Shown: positions 34,937 to 44,483 of the stretch, one piece after another
Position numbering within the stretch: the first letter of the stretch is position 1
Layout of the letters: the number at the start of each line of letters is the position of its first letter
From: Mucilaginibacter agri
GTDB taxonomy: Bacteria; Bacteroidota; Bacteroidia; Sphingobacteriales; Sphingobacteriaceae
Reading direction: 5' to 3'
Length of the DNA stretch: 64,000 nt
Assembly (NCBI RefSeq): GCF_009928685.1
Contig: NZ_WWEO01000040.1
Location: 248,001 to 312,000 of the forward strand
Translations under genes and position numbers: made by a program
The notes under the pieces: generated by a model
Told to the model about the DNA's origin: nothing
Seen by the model: the letters and a program-made list of their open reading frames with translations, nothing else
The model's database searches: none

Positions 34937-35710
34937 TTATCGGGGTTTGTTCAGCCATTCAATCCAGGGAACGCTTTGGTCATTCCTATCTTTGCTGGTG
35001 AGCGCCCCGTTCTTTATATTTCTGCCTGCAATTCCCCATAGTGGAAAATTCAGCAGCAATCGCCGTTTATTATTTTTCTTTAGCCAGCTATTTGCCGCAT
35101 CGATAAATGGAAATATCTGCGGCCCTCCCACGTTTTTAATCATTCCTGATGGCGGTTCTTTTACCATCATATACAGGGCTTTTGCAACTGTTAAAACATC
35201 TATAGGCTGTATAGGCACTTTCTTCGGCAGAATACCGAGCGGCCATTTCAGCAATCGTTTCAACAGATCTTCGACATATTCGTGAAACTGGGTCGCTCTT
35301 AAAATAGAGTAAGGGACAGCAGCATTTATAATGGCCTGCTCAGTTTGCCACTTCTCTTTAAAATAGGGCAGCGGCAAGCGGTCGATACCTACGATAGAGA
35401 TATAAATGAGATGCGGTTTTTCTTCCAAAGCCTGTATTTCCCGGAGAAGCGCTGCCGTTCCTGAAATGTCATTTTTCGGATGCTTTTTATCTGATGCAAG
35501 GTGTAGTATGATCTTTTTTCCTGCTACCGCCTGCTTAATGCCTTCACCGGTCGACAGGTCAATAAATATGCGGTTGCTAGTCAAATGCTGACGACTATGC
35601 GTAGCAATAACGTAGGGTATATGATCACGTCCAAATAATGCGCATACCGATTTTCCTAAGAGTCCTGTGCCACCCGTTATTAAAATTTCAGGCATCTGTT
35701 CGTCGTTCAT
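34937..35710 (-). CDS. Atypical SDR / NmrA-like NAD(P)-binding protein
   Basis: 257 residues. Rossmann start ILITGGTGLLGKSVCALFGR near residue 9, VIATHSR after the second strand, and IYISIVGIDRLPLPYFKEKW (SDR atypical subgroup 5, where the usual YxxxK is replaced by a Tyr-Phe-Lys stretch). Family members act as oxidoreductases on quinone-like or flavonoid substrates or as redox-sensing regulators. The first Met or the one at residue 6 may be the start. Convergent with the PD40 operon; divergent from the carboxymuconolactone-type gene. Confidence 0.82.
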   Translation of the reverse strand: MNDEQMPEILITGGTGLLGKSVCALFGRDHIPYVIATHSRQHLTSNRIFIDLSTGEGIKQAVAGKKIILHLASDKKHPKNDISGTAALLREIQALEEKPHLIYISIVGIDRLPLPYFKEKWQTEQAIINAAVPYSILRATQFHEYVEDLLKRLLKWPLGILPKKVPIQPIDVLTVAKALYMMVKEPPSGMIKNVGGPQIFPFIDAANSWLKKNNKRRLLLNFPLWGIAGRNIKNGALTSKDRNDQSVPWIEWLNKPR

Positions 35711-35927
35711 ATTCTCAGTTTATTGCATTAACAGGTATATCCTGCATTTCGTGACTGATTTGAACCTTTTTCATTAAAAAATGGCTCTGATAAAGAACAG
35801 AACGAATAATATTACCTGTACTGTTCTTTCAAAGATGCCATAAGCGGTTGCTCTACGTCGGGTTTGATTCGGAAATATCTTGTCACGTTTAGCGATTGAG
35901 GCTTGTTTATCCTAAAAACTTTTACGC

Positions 35928-36386
35928 ATGGAACAAAGACTAAATTACCAAGACTTTCCCGCTGGCTTGGGAGACGGCCTTATTAAAACCGACGTGGCTT
36001 TAAAAAATTCAGGCATAGATTTTAAATTGCTCGAATTGATTAAGCTTCGGGCATCTCAATTAAATAAATGTGCCTTTTGCATTGATATGCATTTTAAAGA
36101 AGCAAAGCATTTAGGAGAGGATGAAGTAAGATTATATTCTCTTTCAGCCTGGGAGGAATGTCCTTTTTATACCGATAGTGAAAGGGCGGCTTTAAGATTT
36201 ACTGAGGTACTAACGAATGCGTCGACCAATGACGTAAGTGATTTACTGTATGCTCAACTGCTTAGTCACTTCTCCAAAAGCGAAATTGCCGTGTTAACAG
36301 TAGCAATAAGCCAGATTAACGTATGGAACAGAATAAACAAAACTATAAGATCTGTTCCGGGAAATCACGTAGTCGGGCGTCATTAA
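35928..36386 (+). CDS. Carboxymuconolactone decarboxylase / AhpD-like protein
   Basis: 152 residues. The AhpD core motif is LLELIKLRASQLNKCAFCID, with the CxxC pair and the following His (CAFCIDMHFKEA), as in thiol peroxidase-type CMD proteins. It is cytoplasmic and probably reduces hydroperoxides or keeps a thiol partner reduced. In many genomes such genes are paired with a SigJ-type ECF sigma factor, and here a broken one follows 148 bp downstream, which fits that known association. Confidence 0.87.
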   Translation: MEQRLNYQDFPAGLGDGLIKTDVALKNSGIDFKLLELIKLRASQLNKCAFCIDMHFKEAKHLGEDEVRLYSLSAWEECPFYTDSERAALRFTEVLTNASTNDVSDLLYAQLLSHFSKSEIAVLTVAISQINVWNRINKTIRSVPGNHVVGRH

Positions 36387-36534
36387 TAAAGTTCAGGAAT
36401 ACATTGGCTTTTTACCACAAGTGAAGGCCAAGTTATTTTATAAGTCACGTGCTTTTACGTCAGCCGATTGCTTTAGTTAATAACAGGCTAATGATAGGTT
36501 GAAAAAATCTGAAACAGATACTTAATAACAACCA

Positions 36535-37399
36535 ATGATCGAAAATTATCAAAATTTTTTATTCCCCTATGCTTACAATATCGTTGGTACAGCTGATGAT
36601 GCGAAAGACGTTGTTCAGGAAGTTATGGAATCCTATCTTTCCATACCAAAGGTCCCGGATGAAGATGAGCGTAAATACCTTATCAAAAGTGTAATAAACC
36701 GCGCAATAAATGCTAAAATCAAATCATCCAGACTGATATCTGAAAACAGCGTTTGGCTGCCCGAGCCGGTTGCCACATCAGATGCTGCTGATATTAATCT
36801 TCATTTGAGAGATATCCTTTTCATATTCACTATTGGTGCTCCTCGAAAAATTAAGTGCAAAGGAACGAGCCGTATTTATTCTTAAAGAAAGCTTCAGCTA
36901 TTCTCACGAGGAAATAGCAGATATTCTTTCCTTTTCACGCGAACAATCCAGGAAATTACTAAGCAGGGCAAAGGCAACGCTTTTCAAATCTTCGGCGGCA
37001 AATTCAAGAAGCAAAAAGGCCAAAACAAACGAAAAGATATTAGATAATTATATTGCTGCAATACGCAATCGCGATTTAAAGACGCTGGAAAAATTGTTAA
37101 TCGATGAAATCACCTTGTGTGCGGACGGTGGTGATCATGTCCAAGTAGTACAGAAGATTGCCTCCGGTGCTTCGGCTGTCATCGAGATTTCCTTGTATGT
37201 GTTTCATAATTATTCATTTAAGAACGAAATAACGGTTGGCGAGTTAAATCACCAACCCGCATTACTTTATCACTCAAATGGTAAAATTACCAGTTGTCAG
37301 ATATTTAATTTTGACGATTCATACAGGATAACGCAAATCTGTTCAATGGTTGATCCGCAAAAGTTGAAAAATCTAAATAATGAATTTAGGTTAAGATGA
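36535..37399 (+). pseudogene. SigJ-type ECF sigma factor with NTF2-like tail, frameshifted
   Basis: The first frame encodes region 2 (FLFPYAYNIVGTADDAKDVV) up to INLHLRDIL and then goes out of frame; the second frame continues with LLEKLSAKERAVFILKESFS (region 4) and a SnoaL/NTF2-like C-terminal domain (NYIAAIRNRDLKTLEKLLID). Removing one T from the TTTT run at 36818-36821 restores a single protein of about 287 residues. Linked to the AhpD-like gene upstream, as is usual for this sigma subgroup. Either inactive, or the shift is a sequencing error or slippage site. Confidence 0.8.
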
Positions 37400-38004
37400 T
37401 AACCCTGCAATGGCGCGAACGAAGTTCCTACTCCTCGTACTGTAAGAGTTGATTGGCGTATCACAGCATGGCCTGTATTTACATGAGTAAGCAGGTAGCA
37501 GACTCAATGCATTGATCATCCTTTTAAGCGGACAAAAATCACCGAGGGCACTGTTACCGGTGATTTTCTTGAACGGAACAGATGATTTACATTTCAGAAA
37601 ATCGATATGCTTATGCGGATGAGCATCTAAAAGCGGCGCATTTTATAGTCAGATCTCGATCGCAAATAACCTTCGAGGGCTGAAAGTCGCCAGTATGACC
37701 GACCAGCATTACGGTGTGAACGCGAAAAATTGCATAGAGGCTCCCTTTCAATATCTACTTGTCGTTTAATAATACTTTAAAGGCCTTGTGTTTTAAATCA
37801 ATGTTGATTAAGCCAAAATATTTCGGGAGAAAACTGTCGACAGTGGACAGGCAGGAGGAATGGGTAATCTACTGAAAATGACCAGGTATTCCGGAATAAA
37901 GGAGGAAGCGAAATAACATATTCAAAAAAAAAGCGAATAGAAAAAAGCCGTTGAGCGTTCGCAGAACGATTCATTTCATATAATGCTAACTCTGTAAGGC
38001 GGGT
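37400..38004. other. Gene-free stretch between convergent genes
   Basis: About 600 bp. It contains one good hairpin (37535-37567) and no open frame with protein-like composition. Nothing else recognised. Confidence 0.5.
37535..37567 (+). terminator. Candidate terminator
   Basis: AAAATCACCG (37535-37544) and CGGTGATTTT (37558-37567) pair over 10 bp with a 13-base loop, then CTTG follows. The A and T flanks would allow termination in both directions between the convergent sigma-factor and methyltransferase genes. Confidence 0.5.
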
Positions 38005-38838
38005 TCAAATTACAGCCCTTAAAATGTTCTTTTTAGATGGTGGAGGTAATCGTAAATCATGGTTATTAAAGTATAACTCATATGCATCTTCCGGACTTAA
38101 GTATTCGGCAAATGTAAACCCATTGTTCTTAAGCTGTTCAATGAGCGCTTCCGGTTCAAAATAACTTATCCACGGCTCGCCTTCCTCGGCTACTTTTTGA
38201 GATGTAATTACAGCATATTTGTCGTTTCGTTTTTGCGATACTGTAAAAATGAATTCACTGCCTTCCGAAAAGCCTCCAAGAAACTGAAATATCTTATTCA
38301 CGCAGCTTTGGGAGAGATAAATTAAAACACCCAAGCAGGCTGTAAAAACAGGTTCTTCAAAATTTATGAAATTTCTGAATGTTCTTTCGAGGTCATCTGT
38401 CTCCAAATCAACATTGATAAAAGAAACGTTGGAGGGGATTGCAATGCCAGCTTTAATTAGTTTATCAAATTTTTCTGCCTGGCTTGACGGATGATCAGCT
38501 TCAACAATTTTGAGACCGCTCGCCCAGGAAGGTTGTCTGTAAGCAAACGTATCCAGCCCTGCACCTAATATAATAAACTGGCGCACACCCTTTTCATAGG
38601 CTTCCTTTAAGCAGTCCTCGGCGTATCGGCTCCTTAATACAATATGTGTACGCATTCCTAAGGTGCCTGGCGAGTTAAAGGTATCCGCATTTTCACAAAT
38701 ACGACTGCGCGTTTCAGGGTCGATTAACTCGAGTATCACCGGGTCATTTAATAGTTTAACATCGCCGTCAATCAATTGATGGGCTGCACGGAGGGTTGCT
38801 GCTCCTAATGCTGTCCTACTAGCCTGACCGTTTTCCAT
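38005..38838 (-). CDS. LCM-type class I SAM-dependent methyltransferase
   Basis: 277 residues. The SAM-binding strand FIILGAGLDTFAYRQP and the following acidic LKIVEADHPSSQAEK are the PF04072 / TIGR00027 pattern (leucine carboxyl methyltransferase fold, polyketide O-methyltransferase-like). The N-terminus SRTALGAATLRAAHQLID also belongs to this family. Bacterial members methylate small molecules, but the substrate here is not inferable. Monocistronic, 139 bp after the MarR stop on the same strand. Confidence 0.88.
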   Translation of the reverse strand: MENGQASRTALGAATLRAAHQLIDGDVKLLNDPVILELIDPETRSRICENADTFNSPGTLGMRTHIVLRSRYAEDCLKEAYEKGVRQFIILGAGLDTFAYRQPSWASGLKIVEADHPSSQAEKFDKLIKAGIAIPSNVSFINVDLETDDLERTFRNFINFEEPVFTACLGVLIYLSQSCVNKIFQFLGGFSEGSEFIFTVSQKRNDKYAVITSQKVAEEGEPWISYFEPEALIEQLKNNGFTFAEYLSPEDAYELYFNNHDLRLPPPSKKNILRAVI

Positions 38839-38977
38839 TTATAATTATCAGTTTGATGAGAGATATGGGTTTTCGTAATAAGTTTACTATCCTTGTATTA
38901 ACCGCTTACAATGCCTTTATTCATTCAATTTGTCAGGTTATAAAACGACTTGGCGCTAGCAGATATTAGGGATTATC

Positions 38978-39616
38978 CTATTGCATATTCTCCTTAAATA
39001 TCTCGTCAAAAGACTTGTTCTTTTGCTTTTGATAAAGACCGGAATAGCGCCGGTTGATCGGATCAAGTAATTCCATGCACAAGTGCTTTTCATCATCATT
39101 TAAGTCCTGCACCATCATTTGCGCTACTTTTAAAACCTGGTCTTTGGCAACATCCAGTGTTTTTTCCCCCTTCCTGGTAACCTTCAATCGCTTAACACGT
39201 TTATCATCCGGATCAACGTATTCGGTTACCAATCCGCGTTTTATCATCCTGATCAGCATGTTGGTGCCGCTGGACAACTCAATGATGTTATTATAGATTG
39301 CCTCGGATTTGATCGGGTTTCCCATATTATGGATGGTCACTAAAATTCCGAACTCTTCGATCTGATCGAGTTCGGTTCCTTCCAATGCTTTATTCGAATA
39401 GACGATATGAAACCTGCCGATCCGTCGAAGCAGGATCACGAGTTTGCCATTAATGTCTGGAATGAGCTTTCCTTCTAAGCCAGCTAAGCGTTCTTTCTTC
39501 GTTTTGACCGCTAGTTGATTACGGAAAAAATCATCCAATGTGGCATTTGTATGGTCCTTTTCATAGATGCCCCAAAGACGCACTAATTCAACAGTTTGAT
39601 TCATTGATGCTTCCAT
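38978..39616 (-). CDS. MarR family transcriptional regulator
   Basis: 212 residues, longer than the usual 140-160 because of an N-terminal helical lead. The winged helix reads PIKSEAIYNNIIELSSGTNM, then RMIKRGLVTEYVDPDDKRVK, the DxDDxR wing typical of MarR. It is divergent from the CopD-like operon, and a pair of palindromic boxes 30 bp apart (39661-39704) lies in between. The same box type occurs before the monooxygenase and DoxX genes, so I propose it as the regulator of that set; this is inference. MarR proteins usually sense small aromatic or oxidising compounds. Confidence 0.88.
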   Translation of the reverse strand: MEASMNQTVELVRLWGIYEKDHTNATLDDFFRNQLAVKTKKERLAGLEGKLIPDINGKLVILLRRIGRFHIVYSNKALEGTELDQIEEFGILVTIHNMGNPIKSEAIYNNIIELSSGTNMLIRMIKRGLVTEYVDPDDKRVKRLKVTRKGEKTLDVAKDQVLKVAQMMVQDLNDDEKHLCMELLDPINRRYSGLYQKQKNKSFDEIFKENMQ

Positions 39617-39660
39617 ATGGTAGCAAAATTAAAATAATTTCTGATTTCTGTTGGATATTA

Positions 39661-39704
39661 TTACCAAATGGTATAATATTGTATAAAATTAAACCATTTG
39701 GTAA
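39661..39704. promoter_or_regulatory. Paired MarR-type operator
   Basis: TTACCAAATGG (39661-39671) and CCATTTGGTAA (39694-39704) are perfect inverted copies. Each includes a box ACCAAATGGT / ACCATTTGGT that is itself nearly palindromic; box centres are 30 bp apart. The pair fills the gap between the divergent MarR and CopD-like genes, ending 9 bp before the latter. Confidence 0.72.
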
Positions 39705-39712
39705 CATCAACT

Positions 39713-40186
39713 ATGAATTCATCACTTTTTTACCCTTCGCTCTTAGTTCTGCATTTGATCGGATTGACCTTAATGGCTGGTACCACAGTCGTAAATGCTG
39801 TCAGTTTGCGTAGTTACTGGAAACTTCTAAACGCCGATAAGCAGCAGGCAAACGCTGTATTGCAATTAGTAACCAAACTCGCACGGCCAATAGGAATTGG
39901 CGCAGCGTTATTGATTTTTACGGGGCTTGGTTTAATGATATTGACACATGGGGCATTTGGTGAACAAACATGGTTTAGAATCAAGTTTGCATTGGTGATT
40001 GTGCTAATAGCCAACACACTTTTATTTGGGAGGCGCCAAATAGGTCGTCTGGTAAAGAAGGTTGACATACTGGTACACCAAGCCGATGAAACTGAATCAA
40101 TTCGGAGAAACATCGCCGTGTTTCATTCTATTCAATTCCTGATATTTTTTGTCATCATCATTTTAAGTGTCTTTAAATTCAATTGA
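39713..40186 (+). CDS. CopD/DUF2269-like integral membrane protein
   Basis: 157 residues from the ATG at 39713 (the upstream TTG lies inside the operator box). Four hydrophobic segments: LLVLHLIGLTLMAGTTVVN, GIGAALLIFTGLGLMILTHG, RIKFALVIVLIANTLLFG and FLIFFVIIILSVFKF. His in the first helix (LHLIG) and the overall plan recall CopD-type or cytochrome-b-like four-helix proteins. The gene is followed after one base by a cytochrome c lipoprotein gene, suggesting a joint redox function in the membrane. First gene of a probable operon to 43182. Confidence 0.75.
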   Translation: MNSSLFYPSLLVLHLIGLTLMAGTTVVNAVSLRSYWKLLNADKQQANAVLQLVTKLARPIGIGAALLIFTGLGLMILTHGAFGEQTWFRIKFALVIVLIANTLLFGRRQIGRLVKKVDILVHQADETESIRRNIAVFHSIQFLIFFVIIILSVFKFN

Positions 40187-40187
40187 G

Positions 40188-40535
40188 ATGGTCCGTTATT
40201 TCTATGGAGTTTTAGTACTATTAGTATTCTGCCTTTACTCCTGCCATAATACAGATGGTTCATCCAAAGGAGTGCTGAAAGAAGTCAAAGAAAGCAAACC
40301 TGATGCAGTATCGGATGGAGCCATTACCTATCGTAAAAGATGTGCAGTTTGTCATGGAAATGATGGGGCGGCGGGTATTTACAATGCAGCTTATCTAGGG
40401 ATCAGTACAATGGATGACGCTTCGATAGCTAAAGTCTTAAAGAGCGGAAAAGGCGCTATGCCTTCATTTTCCAATAGCCTCAATGAGGTTCAAATCATGC
40501 AAGTAACAAGCTATATAAAGACCCTCAGGCATTAA
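40188..40535 (+). CDS. Cytochrome c lipoprotein
   Basis: 115 residues from ATG 40188, one base after the preceding stop; this start gives a lipoprotein signal (FYGVLVLLVFCLYSC, lipid Cys C19). The class I heme site is CAVCH (C52, C55, H56) and a Met in GKGAMPSF is the likely sixth ligand. The protein is anchored on the outside of the cytoplasmic or outer membrane and passes single electrons. Its coupling to the four-helix membrane protein suggests a small electron-transfer module. The remaining operon genes are oxidoreductases. Confidence 0.88.
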   Translation: MVRYFYGVLVLLVFCLYSCHNTDGSSKGVLKEVKESKPDAVSDGAITYRKRCAVCHGNDGAAGIYNAAYLGISTMDDASIAKVLKSGKGAMPSFSNSLNEVQIMQVTSYIKTLRH

Positions 40536-40556
40536 TACAATTTTAAATCACATATC

Positions 40557-41228
40557 ATGGAATCAATTAAAAATAATACGCCGCTTAACATTATGGTGTT
40601 TGGCGCTGCCGGAGGAATCGGGCGTCACTGCGTCGAAATAGCGCTGGCAAAAGGTCATTTAGTTACCGCGGTGTTACGTACTCCTTCAAAATTAGCTTTA
40701 ACTCATCCAAACCTTCAACTGGTAAAGGGTGATGTGACAAACCCCGCTTCATTCAAAGACCATCTGGAAGGAAAGGATGCGGTAATATCTACGATTGGTG
40801 TAAACGGTGGGTTTGGAAAAGATAAACCAACAACACTATATTCTTTGGGCGCTCAAAACATTTTGGCTTCAATGGAACATACCGGCGCTAATAGGGCATT
40901 TTTTATTTCTGCATCTGCACTGGAGGTAAGCCCTGTGGTTCCGTTTTTCGTGAGGCTGCTGATCAAGTATGTGGTACAGAAACTCCTCAAGCACATGTAT
41001 GAGGATTTAAGACGAATGGAAACTATTATAAAACAAAGTGCCATTAATTGGACGATCATGCGCCCGCCGCAGTTAACAGATCAACCTTTAACTGAAAATT
41101 ACCGGGTTGCAATTAATGAATATTTGAAAAATGGTTTGAAGATTTCCAGAGCCGATCTCGCACATTTCATTATCACCTCAATAGATGAACCTGTCACCTT
41201 TAAGGCTATCGTAGAAACTGCCTATTAA
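40557..41228 (+). CDS. NAD(P)H-binding SDR (NmrA/NAD_binding_10 type)
   Basis: 223 residues. Rossmann motif VFGAAGGIGRHCVEIALAKG near residue 14, VTAVLRTPSKL, VKGDVTNPASF and DAVISTIGVNG; the later MRPPQLTD matches the substrate-side strand of the SDR_a5 group. Likely an NADPH-dependent reductase or epimerase-like protein. It follows the cytochrome gene by 21 bp and belongs to the same operon. Substrate unknown. Confidence 0.87.
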   Translation: MESIKNNTPLNIMVFGAAGGIGRHCVEIALAKGHLVTAVLRTPSKLALTHPNLQLVKGDVTNPASFKDHLEGKDAVISTIGVNGGFGKDKPTTLYSLGAQNILASMEHTGANRAFFISASALEVSPVVPFFVRLLIKYVVQKLLKHMYEDLRRMETIIKQSAINWTIMRPPQLTDQPLTENYRVAINEYLKNGLKISRADLAHFIITSIDEPVTFKAIVETAY

Positions 41229-41256
41229 TTACTATTCTGCTTAATATTTTGTCCTA

Positions 41257-42420
41257 ATGCTAAAAGTCAGTACGGCCGCCAATAACAATAATGATATCAA
41301 AAAAGCCCCTAGTAGGCAATTCTATTTAGATTGGATTAAGACGATCACCATCTTGATTGTTTTTCTTTTCCATGGAGGTCGTTTCTTCGACAGTGACGAC
41401 TGGCACATCAAAAATGCAACGGTTTCCCCTGTTGCCGATTTTGTGTTGTTTCTATTGAAGCAATGGATGATGCCCTTGTTTTTTTTCGTTTCTGGAATTA
41501 GTACATTTTATGCCCTTGAATTCAAATCTTCTCAAAGGTTTCTTAAAGATAGAGTTATCCGAATTCTAGTACCGCTCTTATTCGGAATATTTATCCTTTC
41601 ACCCCCTCAGGTTTATTTGGAACGTTTGACTCATCATCAATTTCAAGGGAGCTTGTGGTCTTTTTTACCTCATTTTTTTTCTGGCTGGTATGCGTTCGGC
41701 GGAAACTTTGCCTGGATGGGATTGCATTTGTGGTATTTACTCTTGCTGTTTATATTTTCGATCTTATTAATGCCCCTGTTTTTGATTCTTAAAAGGAGCA
41801 ATAGCAATCAAGCGGGTTCGCCCATATCTTTTTTCGTGTTTGCAGTATTACTGCTTGCAATACCGGGTTGTTTGCTGCCCCTTGACAACATCTTCCTTAA
41901 TCGGGGATTTGGTGGCTGGGGTCTGATTGAGCATCTGGTCGTTTTTTTAGCCGGCTACCTCTGCATTAAATTCAACGCGCACCGAACGATAGTTCGTTAT
42001 CGCTTTTTCTTTCTTTTAACTACTGTTGTAGCATCGTCAGCGATCAGCTACATGTTCCTGAATCGCCTATTATTTGAATTCGGGACAATTGGTTACGACT
42101 TGAAAATGACCTTAAGAAGCTTTGTTTGTTTTTCCTGGATATTCGTGATCATTGGATTTGCTGAAACCTTTGTGAATAAGTCAAATTCCTTTTTGAAATA
42201 TAGTACGGAAGGTATTCTTCCTTTCTATATCATCCATCAGCCGATCATGCTTGCGGTAGGATTGTTTATAATCAATGAACCTGTCTCTATATTCATCAAG
42301 TACATGCTAATCATATTTATCAGCTTCCTCTTGATAGCGATGATATACGAGTGTTTCATAAAAAGAATTGGCGTACTCCGATTCCTATTTGGAATGAGCC
42401 CTAAATCAAAAAATAAATAA
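41257..42420 (+). CDS. Acyltransferase family 3 membrane protein
   Basis: 387 residues with about ten membrane helices. It opens with RQFYLDWIKTITILIVFLFH, the usual YLDxLRxxAxxxVxxxH start of acyltransferase 3 proteins, where the His is catalytic. FVSGISTFYALE and SFVCFSWIFVIIGFAETFVN are further family stretches. These enzymes move acyl groups onto surface sugars, lipids or drugs. Located 28 bp after the SDR gene, same operon. The acceptor cannot be inferred. Confidence 0.88.
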   Translation: MLKVSTAANNNNDIKKAPSRQFYLDWIKTITILIVFLFHGGRFFDSDDWHIKNATVSPVADFVLFLLKQWMMPLFFFVSGISTFYALEFKSSQRFLKDRVIRILVPLLFGIFILSPPQVYLERLTHHQFQGSLWSFLPHFFSGWYAFGGNFAWMGLHLWYLLLLFIFSILLMPLFLILKRSNSNQAGSPISFFVFAVLLLAIPGCLLPLDNIFLNRGFGGWGLIEHLVVFLAGYLCIKFNAHRTIVRYRFFFLLTTVVASSAISYMFLNRLLFEFGTIGYDLKMTLRSFVCFSWIFVIIGFAETFVNKSNSFLKYSTEGILPFYIIHQPIMLAVGLFIINEPVSIFIKYMLIIFISFLLIAMIYECFIKRIGVLRFLFGMSPKSKNK

Positions 42421-42429
42421 TACAATTAT

Positions 42430-43182
42430 ATGTCTGAAAAATTAGCGAACAAAGTAGCCGTCATTACTGGCGGTACAAGCGGCATTGGTCTTAGCATAGC
42501 TAAAAGATTCGTGCAAGAAGGCGCAATGGTCGTAATTACTGGGAGGAAGCAATCAAAAATAAACCGGTCATTGTCCGAAATTGGTGGAGGGGCTGTTGGT
42601 ATGGCAGGTGATGTTTCAAATCTTGCAGATCTCGACCGGATATATGGTATAATAAACGAGCAGTTTGGAAAGATAGACGTTCTTATCGCCAATGCCGGGG
42701 TTTACCTTTTAGCGCCGGTTGATGTATTCAGCGAGCAGCAATTTGAGAAACTTACAGATATCAATTTCAAAGGGACGTTTTTTACCGTACAAAAAGCTTT
42801 GCCGCTCTTGAAAGAGGGCTCTTCAGTGATCCTGATATCCTCGACGGTAAGTCAAAAAGGCGCCCCAAATCATTCGGTCTATGCAGCTACGAAAGCCGCC
42901 GTGCGGTCTTTGGCAAGAAGTTTTTCAGCAGAATTAGTGGAGCGTAAAATCCGCGTCAATGTATTAAGTCCGGGCCCTATTGACACACCGGTCTTTGAAA
43001 CTGTTACTGGCAGTGCAGAGGAGGCAGATGCCTTTAAGGCGATGATGGGAAGCGTTACCCCTGTTAAACGAATGGGAAGTTCAGCGGAGGTTGCTGCAGC
43101 AGCATTATATCTCGCTTTAGATGATTCCGCTTTCATGCTTGGCGCTGAAATTTTATTAGATGGAGGTATAAGAGATCTATGA
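42430..43182 (+). CDS. Classical short-chain dehydrogenase/reductase
   Basis: 250 residues. Cofactor motif TGGTSGIG (13-20), NAG in IANAGVYLLAP, catalytic Ser in ILISSTVSQ, YAATK for the Tyr/Lys pair, and an end LDGGIRDL. GRKQSK after the second strand suggests NADPH. It is close to the SDR at 59118 (same TGGxSGIG and same ISPGPIDTPVF-type segment). Last gene of the operon controlled by the paired operator. Substrate unknown. Confidence 0.93.
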   Translation: MSEKLANKVAVITGGTSGIGLSIAKRFVQEGAMVVITGRKQSKINRSLSEIGGGAVGMAGDVSNLADLDRIYGIINEQFGKIDVLIANAGVYLLAPVDVFSEQQFEKLTDINFKGTFFTVQKALPLLKEGSSVILISSTVSQKGAPNHSVYAATKAAVRSLARSFSAELVERKIRVNVLSPGPIDTPVFETVTGSAEEADAFKAMMGSVTPVKRMGSSAEVAAAALYLALDDSAFMLGAEILLDGGIRDL

Positions 43183-43320
43183 CCAGATGATTTGTACTGT
43201 ACTAGAAAGATAGAGCCTTAACTCACTATTGGAAACCTTTGGTGATAAAAATGCTGATGTTTCCCGACCGTTTCTAAAATCAGTTCTTTAGGCCCGGCAA
43301 CAGATGAAAAATTTAGAAGC

Positions 43321-44006
43321 ATGAATACTTCGGATGAATTGGATTTAAAAAAAGAATTTCAACTTGAAAGGATAATACTTTTTAGTGATGCGGTTTTTGC
43401 TATTATCATAACGATAATGGTTATCGAACTTCATTTGCCTGACGCAATTCGTAATAAGTCGCCGCAAGAATTTCTACTGGAATTCAAAAAGGTGTATATT
43501 CAATTACTAGGATATGGACTGAGCTTTTTTTTTGTAGCCTTGTTTTGGACAAAACATGTGAAGCTTTTTCGATTTTTAAAGGACTACAACGCTACATTGC
43601 TCGCACTAAACCTCTGTTTTCTTTTTTTATCTCCTTGTTTCCTTTTGCGGTAAGTACAATGACAAATTTTGAAAGATTGGACAGCATCCAGGCTCGTTAT
43701 GGATTTGTTGTTTATGTAGCCGTAATTCTAATATGTCAATTGGCTTTCACGGTGCTTAATGCTTATATAATCGGTCAAAGACAAAAATTGTGTTTTGAGC
43801 CTGACAAAATTGAAATTGTTTTAAAATGGAAAGCCCTTCGCTGGAACTTTGTCCTATTGCCGCTAACATTATCCGGCTTACTAATCATAAACGTATATCA
43901 GTTGCATATTCAGTTTATGGCGTATTTAATTGCAACGTATGACGTAGCATCGGCATGGCTTGATCAGCATTACTTTTCTCGTAGAGGAGGTTTTTCAGTT
44001 AAATAA
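43321..44006 (+). pseudogene. TMEM175-type (DUF1211) channel, frameshifted
   Basis: The first frame begins with LERIILFSDAVFAIIITIMV, the FSDGVFAI signature of TMEM175 potassium channels, and ends too early at residue 110. The continuing frame gives FISLFPFAVSTMTNFERLDS and two more helices to 44006. Adding one T to the T7 run at 43622-43628 joins them into about 228 residues, the normal size for a bacterial subunit. This is a single-base deletion or a sequencing error in a homopolymer. Confidence 0.78.
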
Positions 44007-44483
44007 CGAACATATAGTGATTGTCCCTATTTCGGACGTCATCATCTTTGCCAGACACTCAATCGACTTACCTTCATGCCCTATTTCCTCGAAATCACAG
44101 TATTAGGTGAGATACTGGCTTTTTTCTTCATCCTGATAAGTTTGGGTTCAGTTACTCTTAGGAATTATTGTCAAAATCTTTTTATAACGAGGCCAAATAG
44201 CTATCGCGATGGATGAGGATTTGCCATATAGTGGGCAAGAATTGTCACAAAACTTGAAAAGAACATGTGTTAGATCAAACTTGCTCCGCAAGCAGCGGCT
44301 TAAAAGGTCACATGGCGAGCCGGTCATCTTACCGCATAATGCGATTCTTTCAGAAACTCAGCTACTGCTTTATTATAGCCTACGTCACCAAATGTCGCTT
44401 GTATAGGACTACTAATAATGCGTTATTTAACAAACCACTAAATCATGCGGATAACTAAATAGAAGTGCTAAGATTTGATATTT
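44007..44483. other. Gene-poor stretch with one tiny open frame
   Basis: About 480 bp. The only frame with some appeal is 44076-44216 on the forward strand, 46 residues with one hydrophobic segment (VLGEILAFFFILISLGSV); it has no known relatives and no clear leader. Nothing else supported. Confidence 0.3.

Noticed and set aside
44209..44406. Open frame of 65 codons in the gap before 44484
   Set aside because: No leader, no hydrophobic or domain pattern, and a shifted overlapping frame is equally open.
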